A DNA stretch of 64,000 nucleotides, taken from Acidimicrobiaceae bacterium. GTDB lineage: Bacteria > Actinomycetota > Acidimicrobiia > Acidimicrobiales > Ilumatobacteraceae. Numbering within the stretch: the stretch's first letter is position 1; each line of letters begins with the position of its first letter. The translations under genes and the position numbers were made by a program. This document shows positions 43,608 to 53,323 of this stretch, piece after piece. The notes under the pieces are model-generated. The model ran no database searches. It was not told the origin of the DNA and saw only the letters and a list, made by a program, of their open reading frames with translations. Where the stretch lies: NCBI GenBank assembly GCA_016722025.1, contig JADKGZ010000008.1:62001-126000 (forward strand), given 5' to 3'.

Positions 43608-45718
43608 GACGCACGCCCCTGGTTGATCGCGAACGTCGTCAGGTAGTTCTCGTACAGGCGCACCACTGCCAGATCCGCCGGAAGGCTCTCGGCCACTCCG
43701 GCGAAGACAGCTGCTGAGTCCGTCACCACGAACACGGTCCTCGCATCGGCGGGCAGCGCTGCGACGAAGTCGCGCCAGCGATCCGGATCGAACAACACCC
43801 CGTAGCGATCCGCCACAGCAAACGGGAGGAGGTCACCGCCCGCGTCGGTCCGCTCGGCCACCGTCGATCCCTGCCCGCCGGCCCGCAGCCAGAGCATCGG
43901 CGCTACCGCTGCGAACGCCCGATCCAGTTCGACGTCGACGGGGTCGAGATACGTGAGCTTCACGAACTCCACGTTCTCCTCGAAGCCGTCGGCCATCGGG
44001 AACTCGTCAGTGAACTTGTAGTCACCCGTGATCGGAGCGCCATCGGGCGTCAATCCAGTCACGGCGGCCGTGATGCGCGGACGGGTGATGTGCTCGAAGA
44101 TGCCAAGTGCCTCCCACTCCGGGTCGCCATCGCGAAAACCTCGCCCGGTGAGAGCCTTCGCCTCCTCTGCGGACACCTCGTTGTTGGTCACCATGATTGC
44201 CTGCCGACGCCCACCGTCCTGCCGATTGAGCCGCATCACCGCATGCGCCGTGGTCCCCGACCCGGCGAAGAAGTCCAGAATGACCGCGTCTGGCTTGTCC
44301 GCAGTTGCGATGCTGACCGCATCCTCAACCGCATAGAGACTCTTCGGGTACGTGAACCGGTTGCGCTCACCGAGCATGCTCGTGAGCATCTGTGTACCCC
44401 CTCCGCCGCCCGCAACGTGCCGAGTCGATTTCCAAACTGTCTTCGGCACAGCCGTCGCAGGCCGCGTGCCTTCAACCAGTACCTGGCCTCGAGGTCCCCG
44501 CCCGGTGAGTCGAAAATCGCCAGCCTCGATGGAGGCGATCGTCCCGGCCAGCAGGTAACGAATGGTCCATGTACCGCGGTCCGCTGACGACTCGGAAACG
44601 TACGCGTAGCCAGTTGCAGCGAGTTCTCTGAGGCGCGCTCCATCCACGCGCCAGATCCCTAGGCGCCCGTCGCTCCGGACCGGCCACGCGAGAGGTCTGC
44701 CGTTCGAGTGCCGGGGCCGGTTCTCCTCATCCTCTCCCTCGAAGGGTGGGCCCACATCGATGATCCGCTCGCCCAAATCGTCGAGAATCACTGGGTAGCA
44801 AAGGTTTGGTCGCGCTTGTCGATACCAGGACCCGCCTCCTCGCAGGAGCCACTCCCATCGCACGTTTGCCTTGCCGGCTTTGGCGTCGCCAGCCGGTCGG
44901 TCGTCAAGCAGGTCCACCGCAAGAAGCGAAGGCTGGGCGGCCCCGAAGAAACAGAAGAACGCATACTCGTCGACCCGGGATAGCCCCCCACTAGAAGCGC
45001 CGCTGGGATTGATGACGATCGACACCATCTGGCCCCGCGCGCTCGGGAAGGTCTGCTCCAGGAGCAGACCGAGGCGCAGGTACTCCTTCTCGTCGATGGT
45101 GACGATCAGGACTGAGTCGTCGGGGTTCAGAAGCTGCTTGGCCAAGAGCAGACGGCGCTCCATGAACGCCAGCCACTTGCTGTGGCGGTAGGCGTCCTCG
45201 CCGTCGACGTAGTCGTTGTCGTACTTCCAGTCCCTGGCTCCGGTGTTGTAGGGCGGGTCGATGTAGATGCAGTCCACCTTGCCGGCATGCGAGAACTGCA
45301 GCATCTCCAAGGCGTGGTGGTTCTCGGCGTTGATTACGACGTGTGCCGGCTTGTTGCCTCCGCGCTGGATGCTGCCCACGCTTGTAAGGCCGGGGTACAC
45401 GGGCTCGCCGAACTCGGCTACGACCACGAGGTCGTCCACGCCCATCGTGTCGAGGATGCCGTCGTCGGTCACCACGGTGGCTTGGCCGCGCCGGACGCCC
45501 TCGACCTTCATCGGCCCGCTGTTCTTGTCGGCGCGGCGAACCACCTTGGTCCCGCGGCGCACGGGGTGCTCGGGCAGGCGCACGCGCTCGGGCAGATGCG
45601 ACTCGAACACCAGCCCGAAGCTGCGCTTGGCTCGCACCTTGTCCACTGCGGCGCGCAGCTCTGCGCGGAGTCCGGGATCTGCGACCTTCTCGAGCAATAC
45701 GTCCAGCTCGTCAGCCAT
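43604..45718 (-). CDS. type III-like N6-adenine DNA methyltransferase (Mod)
   Basis: 704 residues, beta-class order: motif IV CIYIDPPYNTG near residue 160 comes before motif I FFAGSGTTAHAVMRLN near 495, with the target-recognition region (~210-420) between. This order and size fit type III Mod subunits, which methylate adenine and give sequence specificity to the Res helicase encoded next. The end contains VFVVTDSAAVFAGVAESLPADL and YENYLTTF. The stop overlaps the Res ATG (ATGA). It lies 60 bases after the relaxase gene on the same strand. Confidence 0.88.
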   Translation of the reverse strand: MADELDVLLEKVADPGLRAELRAAVDKVRAKRSFGLVFESHLPERVRLPEHPVRRGTKVVRRADKNSGPMKVEGVRRGQATVVTDDGILDTMGVDDLVVVAEFGEPVYPGLTSVGSIQRGGNKPAHVVINAENHHALEMLQFSHAGKVDCIYIDPPYNTGARDWKYDNDYVDGEDAYRHSKWLAFMERRLLLAKQLLNPDDSVLIVTIDEKEYLRLGLLLEQTFPSARGQMVSIVINPSGASSGGLSRVDEYAFFCFFGAAQPSLLAVDLLDDRPAGDAKAGKANVRWEWLLRGGGSWYRQARPNLCYPVILDDLGERIIDVGPPFEGEDEENRPRHSNGRPLAWPVRSDGRLGIWRVDGARLRELAATGYAYVSESSADRGTWTIRYLLAGTIASIEAGDFRLTGRGPRGQVLVEGTRPATAVPKTVWKSTRHVAGGGGGTQMLTSMLGERNRFTYPKSLYAVEDAVSIATADKPDAVILDFFAGSGTTAHAVMRLNRQDGGRRQAIMVTNNEVSAEEAKALTGRGFRDGDPEWEALGIFEHITRPRITAAVTGLTPDGAPITGDYKFTDEFPMADGFEENVEFVKLTYLDPVDVELDRAFAAVAPMLWLRAGGQGSTVAERTDAGGDLLPFAVADRYGVLFDPDRWRDFVAALPADARTVFVVTDSAAVFAGVAESLPADLAVVRLYENYLTTFAINQGRAS

Positions 45719-45777
45719 TGTTGTGTCCCGCGAACTCCATCAAAGTCACACTAGGAGACGCGAAGCTGACCCCCCGC

Positions 45778-48700
45778 TTACTGCAGATCCAGTCCGCTGC
45801 TGACTCTCGTGTTGGCACGGCCGACGGGCAATTCTGGTGTGTGGGGGAACCGCTGTCGGAGGTGTTCGTGTTCGGCGAGCTGGGCCGGGGTAGCTGGGGC
45901 TGCGCCGAGGGGTTGGGTGCTGGTCACGCTCCAACGTTGTCGGTAGCCCGCGATGGCGTGGAGTTGAACCGCCGCGTCGGGTTCGAGCTCGGTGGCCCAT
46001 TGGGGGGTGAGCCCGCCGACTGCGATTGGCAGCCACTGCTCGTCCGCTGCAACCGCCGCGGCGAGAGCGGACCCAGTCTCCGGCACAAGGGTGCTGAGGA
46101 TGGTGGCCGTGTCGGGTCCCCAGAGTTGGTTGGCAAGGGTGTTGGTGACTTCGGCGTACTCGACGATGTGGGGCCAGTGTTCGAGGATCCAGTGTCGGCG
46201 GGCGTGCTGGTTGTCGAGGGCAGCCTTGAGCACCTCGGCGGTGTCGTCGAGCAGTTGCGGGTCGCCGCGACGTAGGCGGGCGATGAGGGGTTGTTGATCG
46301 GCCGGGGCGGTCTCGAAGATCTGGTCGAGTTCGGTGCGTCGCGCGACAAGTTCGTGATGTGAGCGTCGGTGAGGCCAGAGGACGGTGGGCGGGTCGCGGT
46401 GGTCGAGAAAGGCTTTGGTGTGAACCAGCCGGGTGCTGAGCGCTTCCCACGCCTGACGCGCCGCGTCGTCGATCACGGGCACGATGCCGACGTCATCGCT
46501 CTCGTGATAGTGCCGGGTTCGCCAGGTTGCGATGTCGCGCACGGCGGTTGTCCAGGTCTGGGTGCCGATCGGGTCGGCGGGTTGGTAGCCGACGAGGGTG
46601 GTGAGCCATTGGGGCAGGTCGGCGATGAGGGTGTTGGTTGCGCGTTCGATGACGCGTCGGATGGCCTGTTGGACGTTGCCGGCTTCGCCTGGGTCGATGC
46701 CGTTGAGGGCGAGGTAGCTGGTCCACGTGGCCAGCGTGGCGTCGGCTGCTTGGGTGAGTTGAGCGAGGCGCATGCGCGCGGTCTCAGGCAGCGAGCGGGG
46801 GGTGGCGTGTGGGTCGAGGATCTCGACTTCCTGCCATGCGAGTGAGCGTTCGGCGCACTTTCCGTCGGCGGACAGGAACCCGACGAGTACCTCGCCGGCG
46901 GTGTCGTCGAGTCCGATGATGGTGCCGATGTTGTGCCGGTCGAGTGCTTTGACGGTCTGTCCGATGGCGGCGTGGGTAGCCGTGCGCGACGCTGTGGCGA
47001 TCGCATGTCGGAGTTCGGTGGCGTCGACGCCGATGTGTTCGTTGGCGAGGCGTTCGATGTGTCGGCAATGGTTGAGTCGAGCTTCGAGCTGGTCGAGCGG
47101 TCGCCGGGCGAGGGCGTCGACGGTGGCGACGTTTGGGTCGATGGTGTGGGCGAGGTGCTTGGCGCGGGATCGTTCGAAGGTGTCGACGAGTTCGTCGTCG
47201 ATGGTCCCGGGTTCCTCGGTCGGCAGCGGGATGCCGTGTTGGTCGTGGCGTTCGAGCGGGTCGCGGGCGAGGAGGTCGATCTGTTCGGCTTCGGGTCGTG
47301 TGATCACGAGCAGGTTGCTGTGTTGTCCGCGAGACATGTCGACGTACGCGGCTTCTCGGTAGAGGCCGTCGAGGCCGACGGTGATCGCTTGTTCCCAGGT
47401 GCCGCCCTGGGCGCGTGTTGTGGTGAGGGCGTAGGCGTGGTCGACGCGTCCACCGTGGGCGAGATATGCCTGATCGAGGGTGATGATCGAGTTGTGGTTG
47501 TCGAGGATGACGCAGAGCGCGCCGTCGCCGATCCCGGTGACGGTGCCGGTTTGGCCGTTGGCGACGGTGACCTGTTGGGCGTCCAGGGTGCGCGCCCGAT
47601 CGCTGTTTCGGCGCAGCACGACCCGCTCACCGATCCGGTAGCCGCGATGCCCGTAGTGCCCGTCGAGGTCGGCGGCGAGTTCTCCGTTGTCGACCAGTTG
47701 TCGGCGTGCGGCCTCGTTGAGGACGTCGACGAGTTCGTTGGTCCCGGCGAGCAGCACAACATGGCGGCCGTCGCCACGGGCCTGCGCCCACCGGTCGATC
47801 GCGATCTCGACCATCTGTTGACGGTCGTCAGCGACTGCCACTCGGTCGTGGTCGAGGTAGGCACGCACCGCGATGGTGATGTTGCCGGCGCGCAATTCGG
47901 CCAGCGCGCCCTGTTCCCACGATGCCTGCTGACGTCGGTTCACGGTCAACTCAGCAACCGTGGCCGTGTGTTCGGTTGCGGCCGAAAACCCGCCTCCGGC
48001 GTCGATCTCGGGGAGCTGGTGGTGATCGCCGACCAGGACCACCCGTCCCCGACCGCACGGACAAGGTTGATGCTCCGCTCCAGGAGTCGAACGTCGGTCA
48101 TTCCCGCTTCGTCGATCACCACCACGGTGGAGGGGGTTGGTTGCTCGTGGCCGCGTTCCCACGCAGCCAGCAGAGAGTGCAGGGTGCGTGACGGGATGTT
48201 CGCACCAGTGTGCAGTTCGATCGCCGCCCGGGCCGATGGGGCGGCGCCGTACACGTGGTAGCCGGCGCGCTGGTAGGCGTCGCGGAGCGTGTCGAGCGTG
48301 AAGGTCTTGCCGGTCCCCGCCGGCCCGACGAGCACGGCCAGCGGCCCGGTGGCGGCGCATAGCGTGCGCACTGCCGCGGCCTGATCGACACCGATCGTGA
48401 TCCGGTCGGCGATCGCCGATTCGACGATGTCGGCGGTGAGCGGCTGGTTGGTGTTGGTGGCGGTGAATGCGGCGAGGAGGCGTTGCTCGATGGCGAGCAT
48501 GTCGCGACTGGTGTAGCGGGCACGGCCGCGTGGCGCTGGTGTGTCCGGTTCGTGAACCGCGATCACTTGGTCGCTGGCCAGGACGCGGGCCACGACACGA
48601 TCGATCGTGGCGACCGTCGCACCCGTTCCGATTCGGGCAGCGACAGCTTCGGTCAACTCGAACCTGGTGAACGTGGTCGAGGTTTGGGTGAGTTCGCGCC

Positions 48701-49805
48701 GGAGCAGATCGGCGATCCACTCCTCCGGTTCGACGGTTCGCTCATAGTGGTCGGTACCGCCGGCCTCATCGAACCCAACCGCCGCCAGCCGCCACACCTC
48801 GCCCACCGGGTCGGCGGCGACGGTCTGGGTGGCTTGGAAAATCAGCTGCTCGGCCTGTTCCGGTCCCCACCCTTCGGCGATGGCTTCGCGTTTCCATCCT
48901 GCATCGAGCCGCTCGCCTTCGCGTTCGGGCTTGCCCCGCCGCGTCGCCAACGTGGCCTCCTGCGCGGCTTGCGGGGTGTCGGCTCGACCGTTCGAAGCGA
49001 GCCACGATTCGATCTCGGCGCGACGTTTCGAGAACACCTCGAGCAGATGCGATGGCACACCGGCGACTTCTTGCACGTGACGGCCGCGGATCCAGTCGAC
49101 ACCGAGGCTGGCGGTGAGCTCGCGGCGGGCGACGGCCTGGAAGATCTGGCCGGCGGTCTTGGCGGAGCGGTAGATCTCCGGGTGAGCGAACGCCGACCAG
49201 CGTCCGTCGTTGCCTTCGACGAGGTTGGCGACAAGCACATGCCAGTGCAGCAACGGGTCGCCGGCGCGTGAGGTGCGGTGACGGAAGCCTGCTGCGACGA
49301 CGCCGTGGGTGGTGATGCGCTGTGGCCGCCACTGGGTGGTGTTGTTCGGGTCGAGGGCTTGTTGCTTGTCGATCCATGCCTTGTTGTGTGAGCCGCGGTT
49401 GGCGCGGATCGCTTCGCGTTCCAGCCAGGCGACCGCTTCGCGGACGGCGGTTTCGCCGGCGTCGATGATCGCTCCTTGGACGCGGGGATCGTCGGAGACG
49501 GCGTACAGCACGCTGGCCGACTTCGGGAGCTTGAAGGTCAGATCAAACCCTGGGACGCGCCGTGCGGAGGTGCGGAGTGGGTTGCCGTTCGGATCAAGAC
49601 CACCGGTGCCTGGAGCGAGTCCGGCGAGCACGGCGCGCAGATCGTCGGGTCGTACGTCGCCGGTCAGGTCGAGTCGTGCCGCTCCCCCGCCGAGCCATTG
49701 GCCGACAGATTCGCCGGCGCCGGTGTAGTAGTCATCGAGGGATTGGGCGACCCCGGAGAGGTGGTAGGCCTCTTGGCCGACTCGGAGTTTGGCGATCGAC
49801 AGCAT
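45778..49805 (-). pseudogene. MobF-family conjugative relaxase-helicase (TrwC/TraA type), frameshifted near 48,060
   Basis: The first frame (ATG 49805 to ~48,060) encodes the relaxase domain: MLSIAKLRVGQ, catalytic tyrosines in LDDYYTG, FKLPKSASVLYAV, metal-binding HWHVLVANLV. It continues to a helicase Walker A LVGPAGTGKTFTLD and Walker B VVVIDEAGMTD. The downstream frame (~48,060 to 45778) takes up RVVLVGDHHQLPEIDAGGG, TTTRAQGGTWEQAITV (UvrD-like C domain) and a ~500-residue helical tail. Joined, about 1,340 residues, normal for MobF. One base is apparently missing or extra around GTCGGGGACGGG (48,045-48,065). It nicks oriT and unwinds the transferred strand. Confidence 0.85.
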
Positions 49806-49903
49806 GGTGCACCGACGCACCCCACCCCGCCGTCGCCGCGGCCGCGACGCCTGTTCACCCTTGGGTCGTAATCTGTGCATTCTGATCGACGCTTTCGGGC
49901 GCG

Positions 49904-49939
49904 GATCGGGAACATGCCGCGATTGCGGGTCGGGAACAC
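49904..49939. repeat. 12-bp GGGAAC repeats between relaxase and XRE regulator
   Basis: GATCGGGAACAT (49904-49915) and GGTCGGGAACAC (49928-49939) are exactly 24 bp apart, with a degenerate unit between them, so they keep the 12-bp phase of the clusters at 35926 and 38269. The site lies 99 bases upstream of the relaxase start and 179 bases upstream of the divergent XRE gene. Confidence 0.75.
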
Positions 49940-50117
49940 GTTGACCGACGCGATGCGTTCGTGCGGTGGACGGGGTGGGGTTGGTCGGTGAGCGAGCGTG
50001 CGTGGTGCGGGCTCGGGAATCGAGTCAGCGGTCATGTCGCACACGAAGCCGGGACGTTCGAGGAGCGGGCGCAGCGGTCGGCCGGGTCGAGTTGTGTCGA
50101 TGGTGCCCGACGGGTTC

Positions 50118-50450
50118 ATGTCGCACACCGTGACTTCGAATCTCCGACGAGCCCGGCGGTGTCGCGGGTGGTCGCAGGCAGACCTTGGCCAACGGGTGGC
50201 GCCGCTGCTCGATGGCGTGTCGCTGACGCAGGCTCAGGTGTCGGCGCTCGAGCTTGGTCGGACGCACCTGACCATCGATGTGCTCGTCGTGTTCGCGATC
50301 ACGCTGGGCGTGTCGGTGGTCGACCTCGTCACCCCGACGGCAGAGGTGCCGGTTCCCGCGTGGGCGTCAGCGGCGTTCACGACGCCGTCGCTGATTGCGG
50401 TGTCCGACGGTGAGTTGATCGCCGAGGTGGGCCGGCGGCTTCGCCGCTGA
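50118..50450 (+). CDS. XRE-family helix-turn-helix regulator
   Basis: 110 residues. NLRRARRCRGWSQADLGQRV, then SLTQAQVSALELGRTHLTIDVLVVFAITLGVSVVDLV is a complete five-helix HTH_XRE domain. The C-terminal 45 residues (FTTPSLIAVSDGELIAEVGRRLRR) may mediate dimerisation. The frame is open upstream, with ATGs at 50034 and 50100; I chose 50118 because the XRE domain begins there. TCATGTCGCACAC occurs at both 50032 and 50116, so the duplicated start region makes the choice uncertain. It is divergent from the relaxase, with GGGAAC repeats between, and is the best candidate for the transfer-gene regulator. Confidence 0.75.
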   Translation: MSHTVTSNLRRARRCRGWSQADLGQRVAPLLDGVSLTQAQVSALELGRTHLTIDVLVVFAITLGVSVVDLVTPTAEVPVPAWASAAFTTPSLIAVSDGELIAEVGRRLRR

Positions 50451-50548
50451 GTGCGGTTGGTCGCAGGTCGTGACGCGCGACGGATTCTCGAGGGGTGGGG
50501 TGACTCTAGGTCGAGGACGCGCTGGGCGGCCTCGACTCTCGGGAGGCG

Positions 50549-50863
50549 ATGATGCGATCAGAAGCGGTGAGCTCGCTGCGGAACTGGGCCAAGGATCGGC
50601 TCGGCGAACAGGAAGATCTGCTGCGCTCGGTCGAGCGCGCCATTGCGCGGTTGGCGGAGCTTGACGACGAGCGCTCGCAAGTGGTCGAGACGATCGGCGT
50701 CTGCGTTGTCCGTCTCGGTGAGCTCGGTCTTGACGAGCAGCAAGTTGCAGCGTTCGTCGGAGTCGAACTCGGCGCGCTGCGCGCCGGCCGGTCGAAGCCC
50801 GCCGGCACCGTCCCGACGCGTCGCGCATCGGCTGCACCGGTGAACGGCGAGGTGCTGTCGTGA
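50549..50863 (+). CDS. small coiled-coil hypothetical protein
   Basis: 104 residues. Residues ~15-60 form a long charged helix, SSLRNWAKDRLGEQEDLLRSVERAIARLAELDDERSQ, likely a coiled coil, followed by LGELGLDEQQVAAFVGVELGALRAG, which looks like a short helix-turn-helix. No family recognised. A GGGAGG site precedes the tandem ATGs at 50549 and 50552. Its stop overlaps the GTG of the next gene (GTGA), so the two are coupled. Confidence 0.6.
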   Translation: MMRSEAVSSLRNWAKDRLGEQEDLLRSVERAIARLAELDDERSQVVETIGVCVVRLGELGLDEQQVAAFVGVELGALRAGRSKPAGTVPTRRASAAPVNGEVLS

Positions 50864-51264
50864 CCGGAACGAATCCCGTCGAGGAGTGGTTCGCCCGGAA
50901 CCCGCGTCGTTCCAGTCCCGAGGTCGACTACGGGCAACGTTGGACCTCAACTCGCGAACCGGGCGTCGAGTGGCGGATCGCCTGGAACACCGGCACGGGC
51001 GAGATGTACGCGGCGCGGCGCGATGACGCCGATCTGCATGTGCTCGGCATCGCTCGCACCCTCGCTGAAGCGGAGTCGGCACTACAGGGATGGGCGAGTC
51101 ACGCCAACCAACCAGGCGGGCTCGACTGGGCGATCGAACGGACCCGTGATCTCACCGGCGACGGCGAACTCTCGCTCCACATCTCACGCCTCCGCGCCGG
51201 CCTCACAGAGCTTGCCTCGTACCCTGAACCCCTCGGCCGCCGAGGGCTGTCGGTCGAGCTCTGA
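50860..51264 (+). CDS. hypothetical element protein
   Basis: 134 residues, soluble, with no recognised family. The N-terminal half is beta-like around VEWRIAWNTGTGEMYAARRDDADLHVLG, with a helix ARTLAEAESALQGWA; the C-terminal half is helical. Similar 'aminoacid-pattern' small proteins following coiled-coil genes occur in actinobacterial integrative elements, where their function is not known. Translation is coupled to the preceding gene by a four-base overlap. Confidence 0.55.
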   Translation: MTGTNPVEEWFARNPRRSSPEVDYGQRWTSTREPGVEWRIAWNTGTGEMYAARRDDADLHVLGIARTLAEAESALQGWASHANQPGGLDWAIERTRDLTGDGELSLHISRLRAGLTELASYPEPLGRRGLSVEL

Positions 51265-51363
51265 GCGACCGTCGCGCGCGCCGGGAGGGGCACGCTTCGA
51301 TCGCTACCGTGGGACCATCGGCATCAAGCGTCTTTCGTCTCTCGTCACTATTGCGTCCTGGTC

Positions 51364-52405
51364 ATGAAGGCTGTGTTGGTGTTCACCGATCAGTTCATCG
51401 CTGACATGCATCGTCGCTTCGCCGCGAAGCCGGCAACGCACCGAGAGGACATCTACTTCGTCGCGACGTCGTCTGAGCGGAGCGGCCTTCGGCAGTGGAT
51501 CGAGCAAGCCGTCGCTCGTGTTCCTGAACCCGGCAGAACGAAGTTGATCTCGCGACTTCAGGCCGACGAGCACTTCATCAACACGCTCAACGAGCTGGCG
51601 GTTGGCTCGGTGCTGCAAAGCGTGGGAGGTGAGGTGTTGTACGAGCATGAGGTCGAGGGAATGACACCCGATTGGTACGTGACCGGTGGCGACAACAACG
51701 CGCCGCTCGTGGTCGAGGTGTGGAACAAGAATCACGCGCAGAAGCGCGTGTGGGGCTAGGGGTCCGACAGATCCTGGGGGCGTTGGGCGCAAGGGGCCAC
51801 CGTCCGCCGATGTCGCCAAGAAGGTTGGCAGCGAACTGCGCGGATGGCTTCTCAGCGGGGACGCGGGTGTTGGGAGTCAGCGAGAGTTCGATGGCTACCG
51901 TTTCCGAGTTGCCGCTCGAACGGCCACGAGCGATGGGCCTGCGGAGATGACGCTTCCCGGTGAGGGTGGTGCGTTCACGACGGTCGAAGCGCGCGAGGCG
52001 ATCGCACCAAGGTGCGGCGGTACGAGCAAGTTGTCGCCAGCAGAGGGGAGGCGTTCGTTGTCGTGGTCGGCCACGAGGTCGGCACTCCGATCAGCCGGGA
52101 TGCCATGCGCGATCTCGTAGCCGGTCGTCAAGGTTTCGAGGTCGCCTTCGATCCGCCTCGACGGCGAGTTTCTCGACGTGACGTTGCCGATGAACGTGGT
52201 GGACGTCCCGATCTCGCTGTCGGCTGCCGTCAGCTCTGTTGGATGGGTGGAGGTCGTGCTCGCTGATAGCGCAGAACCGCCGCGGTCAGCTTGGATCTGT
52301 GGCCCAACCCGGCGCGTCGTATCGACACGCCGTCGATTCCCGGTTCGACGCTGCACGCGTGACCTGTTCGCGCCGACGGGAAGCCCGCACCGAGCATCCG
52401 GGTGA
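51364..52405 (+). pseudogene. hypothetical cargo gene broken by several frameshifts
   Basis: Coding sequence runs through at least four frames that fit end to end. The first is 51364-51759 (MKAVLVFTDQFIADMHRRF to VVEVWNKNHAQKRVW). It continues in a second frame near 51,795 (GPPSADVAKKVGSELRGW to FTTVEAREAI), then from ~52,012 (RRYEQVVASRGEAFVVVVGHE), then from ~52,160 (LPMNVVDVPISLSAAVSSVGWVEVVL). Joined, it is a soluble protein of about 330 residues of no known family. Several breaks fall in G runs. Either the gene is decayed or the assembly has indel errors here. The end is not definable. Confidence 0.55.
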
Positions 52406-52482
52406 GCGGGCCGAGCTCCGGGCGCTACCATGGTTGTCGGCTTCCCCGCTGTTGATGTGAACGACGCGTGAGGAGGCCTGTG

Positions 52483-52896
52483 ATGGATTCGATGCCACGG
52501 TTGGTGGTGCTGCGTCTCGTGAATGGGGTGGTGCTCGATCATCCCTTCGCCTCCGAGGTGCGGTTCCCGTTGTGGGCGGCGACCCTGGATGCCGACGCGT
52601 CCGATCCGTTCGGTTGGCGGCGTTCGTTGTGGCCCGTGGCGCCGGGTGGGCGGGGGTGGGTTCCGCAGGTGCTGCACTTCGGTGATGTTGTCGAGTTCGG
52701 CTCGTATCACGATCCGGTGCAGCGTTGGTTCGGCTGGTACACGCACCATGCCGGGGACGGGATCATCGTCACGGGACCGTTCGCATCGCCGAGCGACGCT
52801 TTCTTGGATGCCGAGCCGACTCGCCGCGAGTTTGAGTGTCGGGCGATGCTCGACTATCAGCGATCTCGGCTGCAAGCCGCAACGCAGATCGCCTGA
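52483..52896 (+). CDS. hypothetical element protein
   Basis: 137 residues, soluble and rich in aromatic residues: PRLVVLRLVNGVVLDHPFASEVRFPLWAATLD, then GWVPQVLHFGDVVEFGSYHDPVQRWFGWY and a C-terminal helix. It looks like a small beta-barrel fold; no family recognised. ATG 52483 lies six bases after a strong AGGAGG. A run of structured repeat sequence (partial copy of the element described at 54286) follows its stop, in the convergent gap before the gene at 52997. Confidence 0.55.
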   Translation: MDSMPRLVVLRLVNGVVLDHPFASEVRFPLWAATLDADASDPFGWRRSLWPVAPGGRGWVPQVLHFGDVVEFGSYHDPVQRWFGWYTHHAGDGIIVTGPFASPSDAFLDAEPTRREFECRAMLDYQRSRLQAATQIA

Positions 52897-52906
52897 CGGT
52901 CCGACT

Positions 52907-52944
52907 GCCCACGGCACCTGGCCCGAAGGGCCGGTCACGTCACC
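52907..52944 (-). repeat. partial third copy of the structured element
   Basis: The stretch around CCCACGGCACCTGGCCCGAA (from 52909), continuing to GGTCACGTCACC, matches the 3' part of the copies at 54286 and 55588. Their small hairpin CCGCCC-gca-GGGCGG is here GGCCC-gaa-GGGCC, so the stem sequence has changed while pairing is kept. The large stem-loop part is absent. The site lies in the convergent space between 52896 and 52997. Confidence 0.6.
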
Positions 52945-52996
52945 CACTGCCGCGGTCTGTCGCCGCGATCGGGCGAAGGCGACAGCCGGCGGCGGA

Positions 52997-53311
52997 TCAG
53001 TAGTCGCTCGGAAACAGGACGGTTGTGGTGGTGGGTGGTTGGTCGAGGTCGTCGGTGATAATCCAGACGGTTGGGTCGGGGTTGCCGCCGGCGAGGTGGG
53101 CGGGGACGGGGTAGGCGGAGATGATGCGTCCGTCGCTGTTGGTGATGGCGCGTGTGTTGGCGGCCTGGTCGGCTGCGTCGATGTCGCCCCAGTCGTCGGC
53201 GGTGTGTCTGTTGAGACACTCGACGAGCCAGGCGCACCGGTAGTCGTGTCCGGAAGCCCAGCCGTGCATTTTGGCTGACGCGTTGACGCGGGCGTTGCAA
53301 AGGTCGATCAT
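52997..53311 (-). CDS. small hypothetical element protein
   Basis: 104 residues, not confidently assigned. The pattern MIDLCNARVNASAKMHGWASGHDY, then DIDAADQAANTRAITNSDG and an ending VWIITDDLDQPPTTTTVLFPSDY recalls small proteins found beside ArdC genes on actinobacterial plasmids and ICEs, which end in a similar acidic -LxPxxY tail. It is 12 bases downstream of the ArdC stop on the same strand, so likely cotranscribed. Possible role in antirestriction; not shown. Confidence 0.55.
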   Translation of the reverse strand: MIDLCNARVNASAKMHGWASGHDYRCAWLVECLNRHTADDWGDIDAADQAANTRAITNSDGRIISAYPVPAHLAGGNPDPTVWIITDDLDQPPTTTTVLFPSDY

Positions 53312-53323
53312 GGCAGCGGTCTC

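Noticed and set aside
46933..48261. Open plus-strand frame antisense to the relaxase
   Set aside because: High-GC shadow frame; the minus strand carries MobF helicase motifs throughout.
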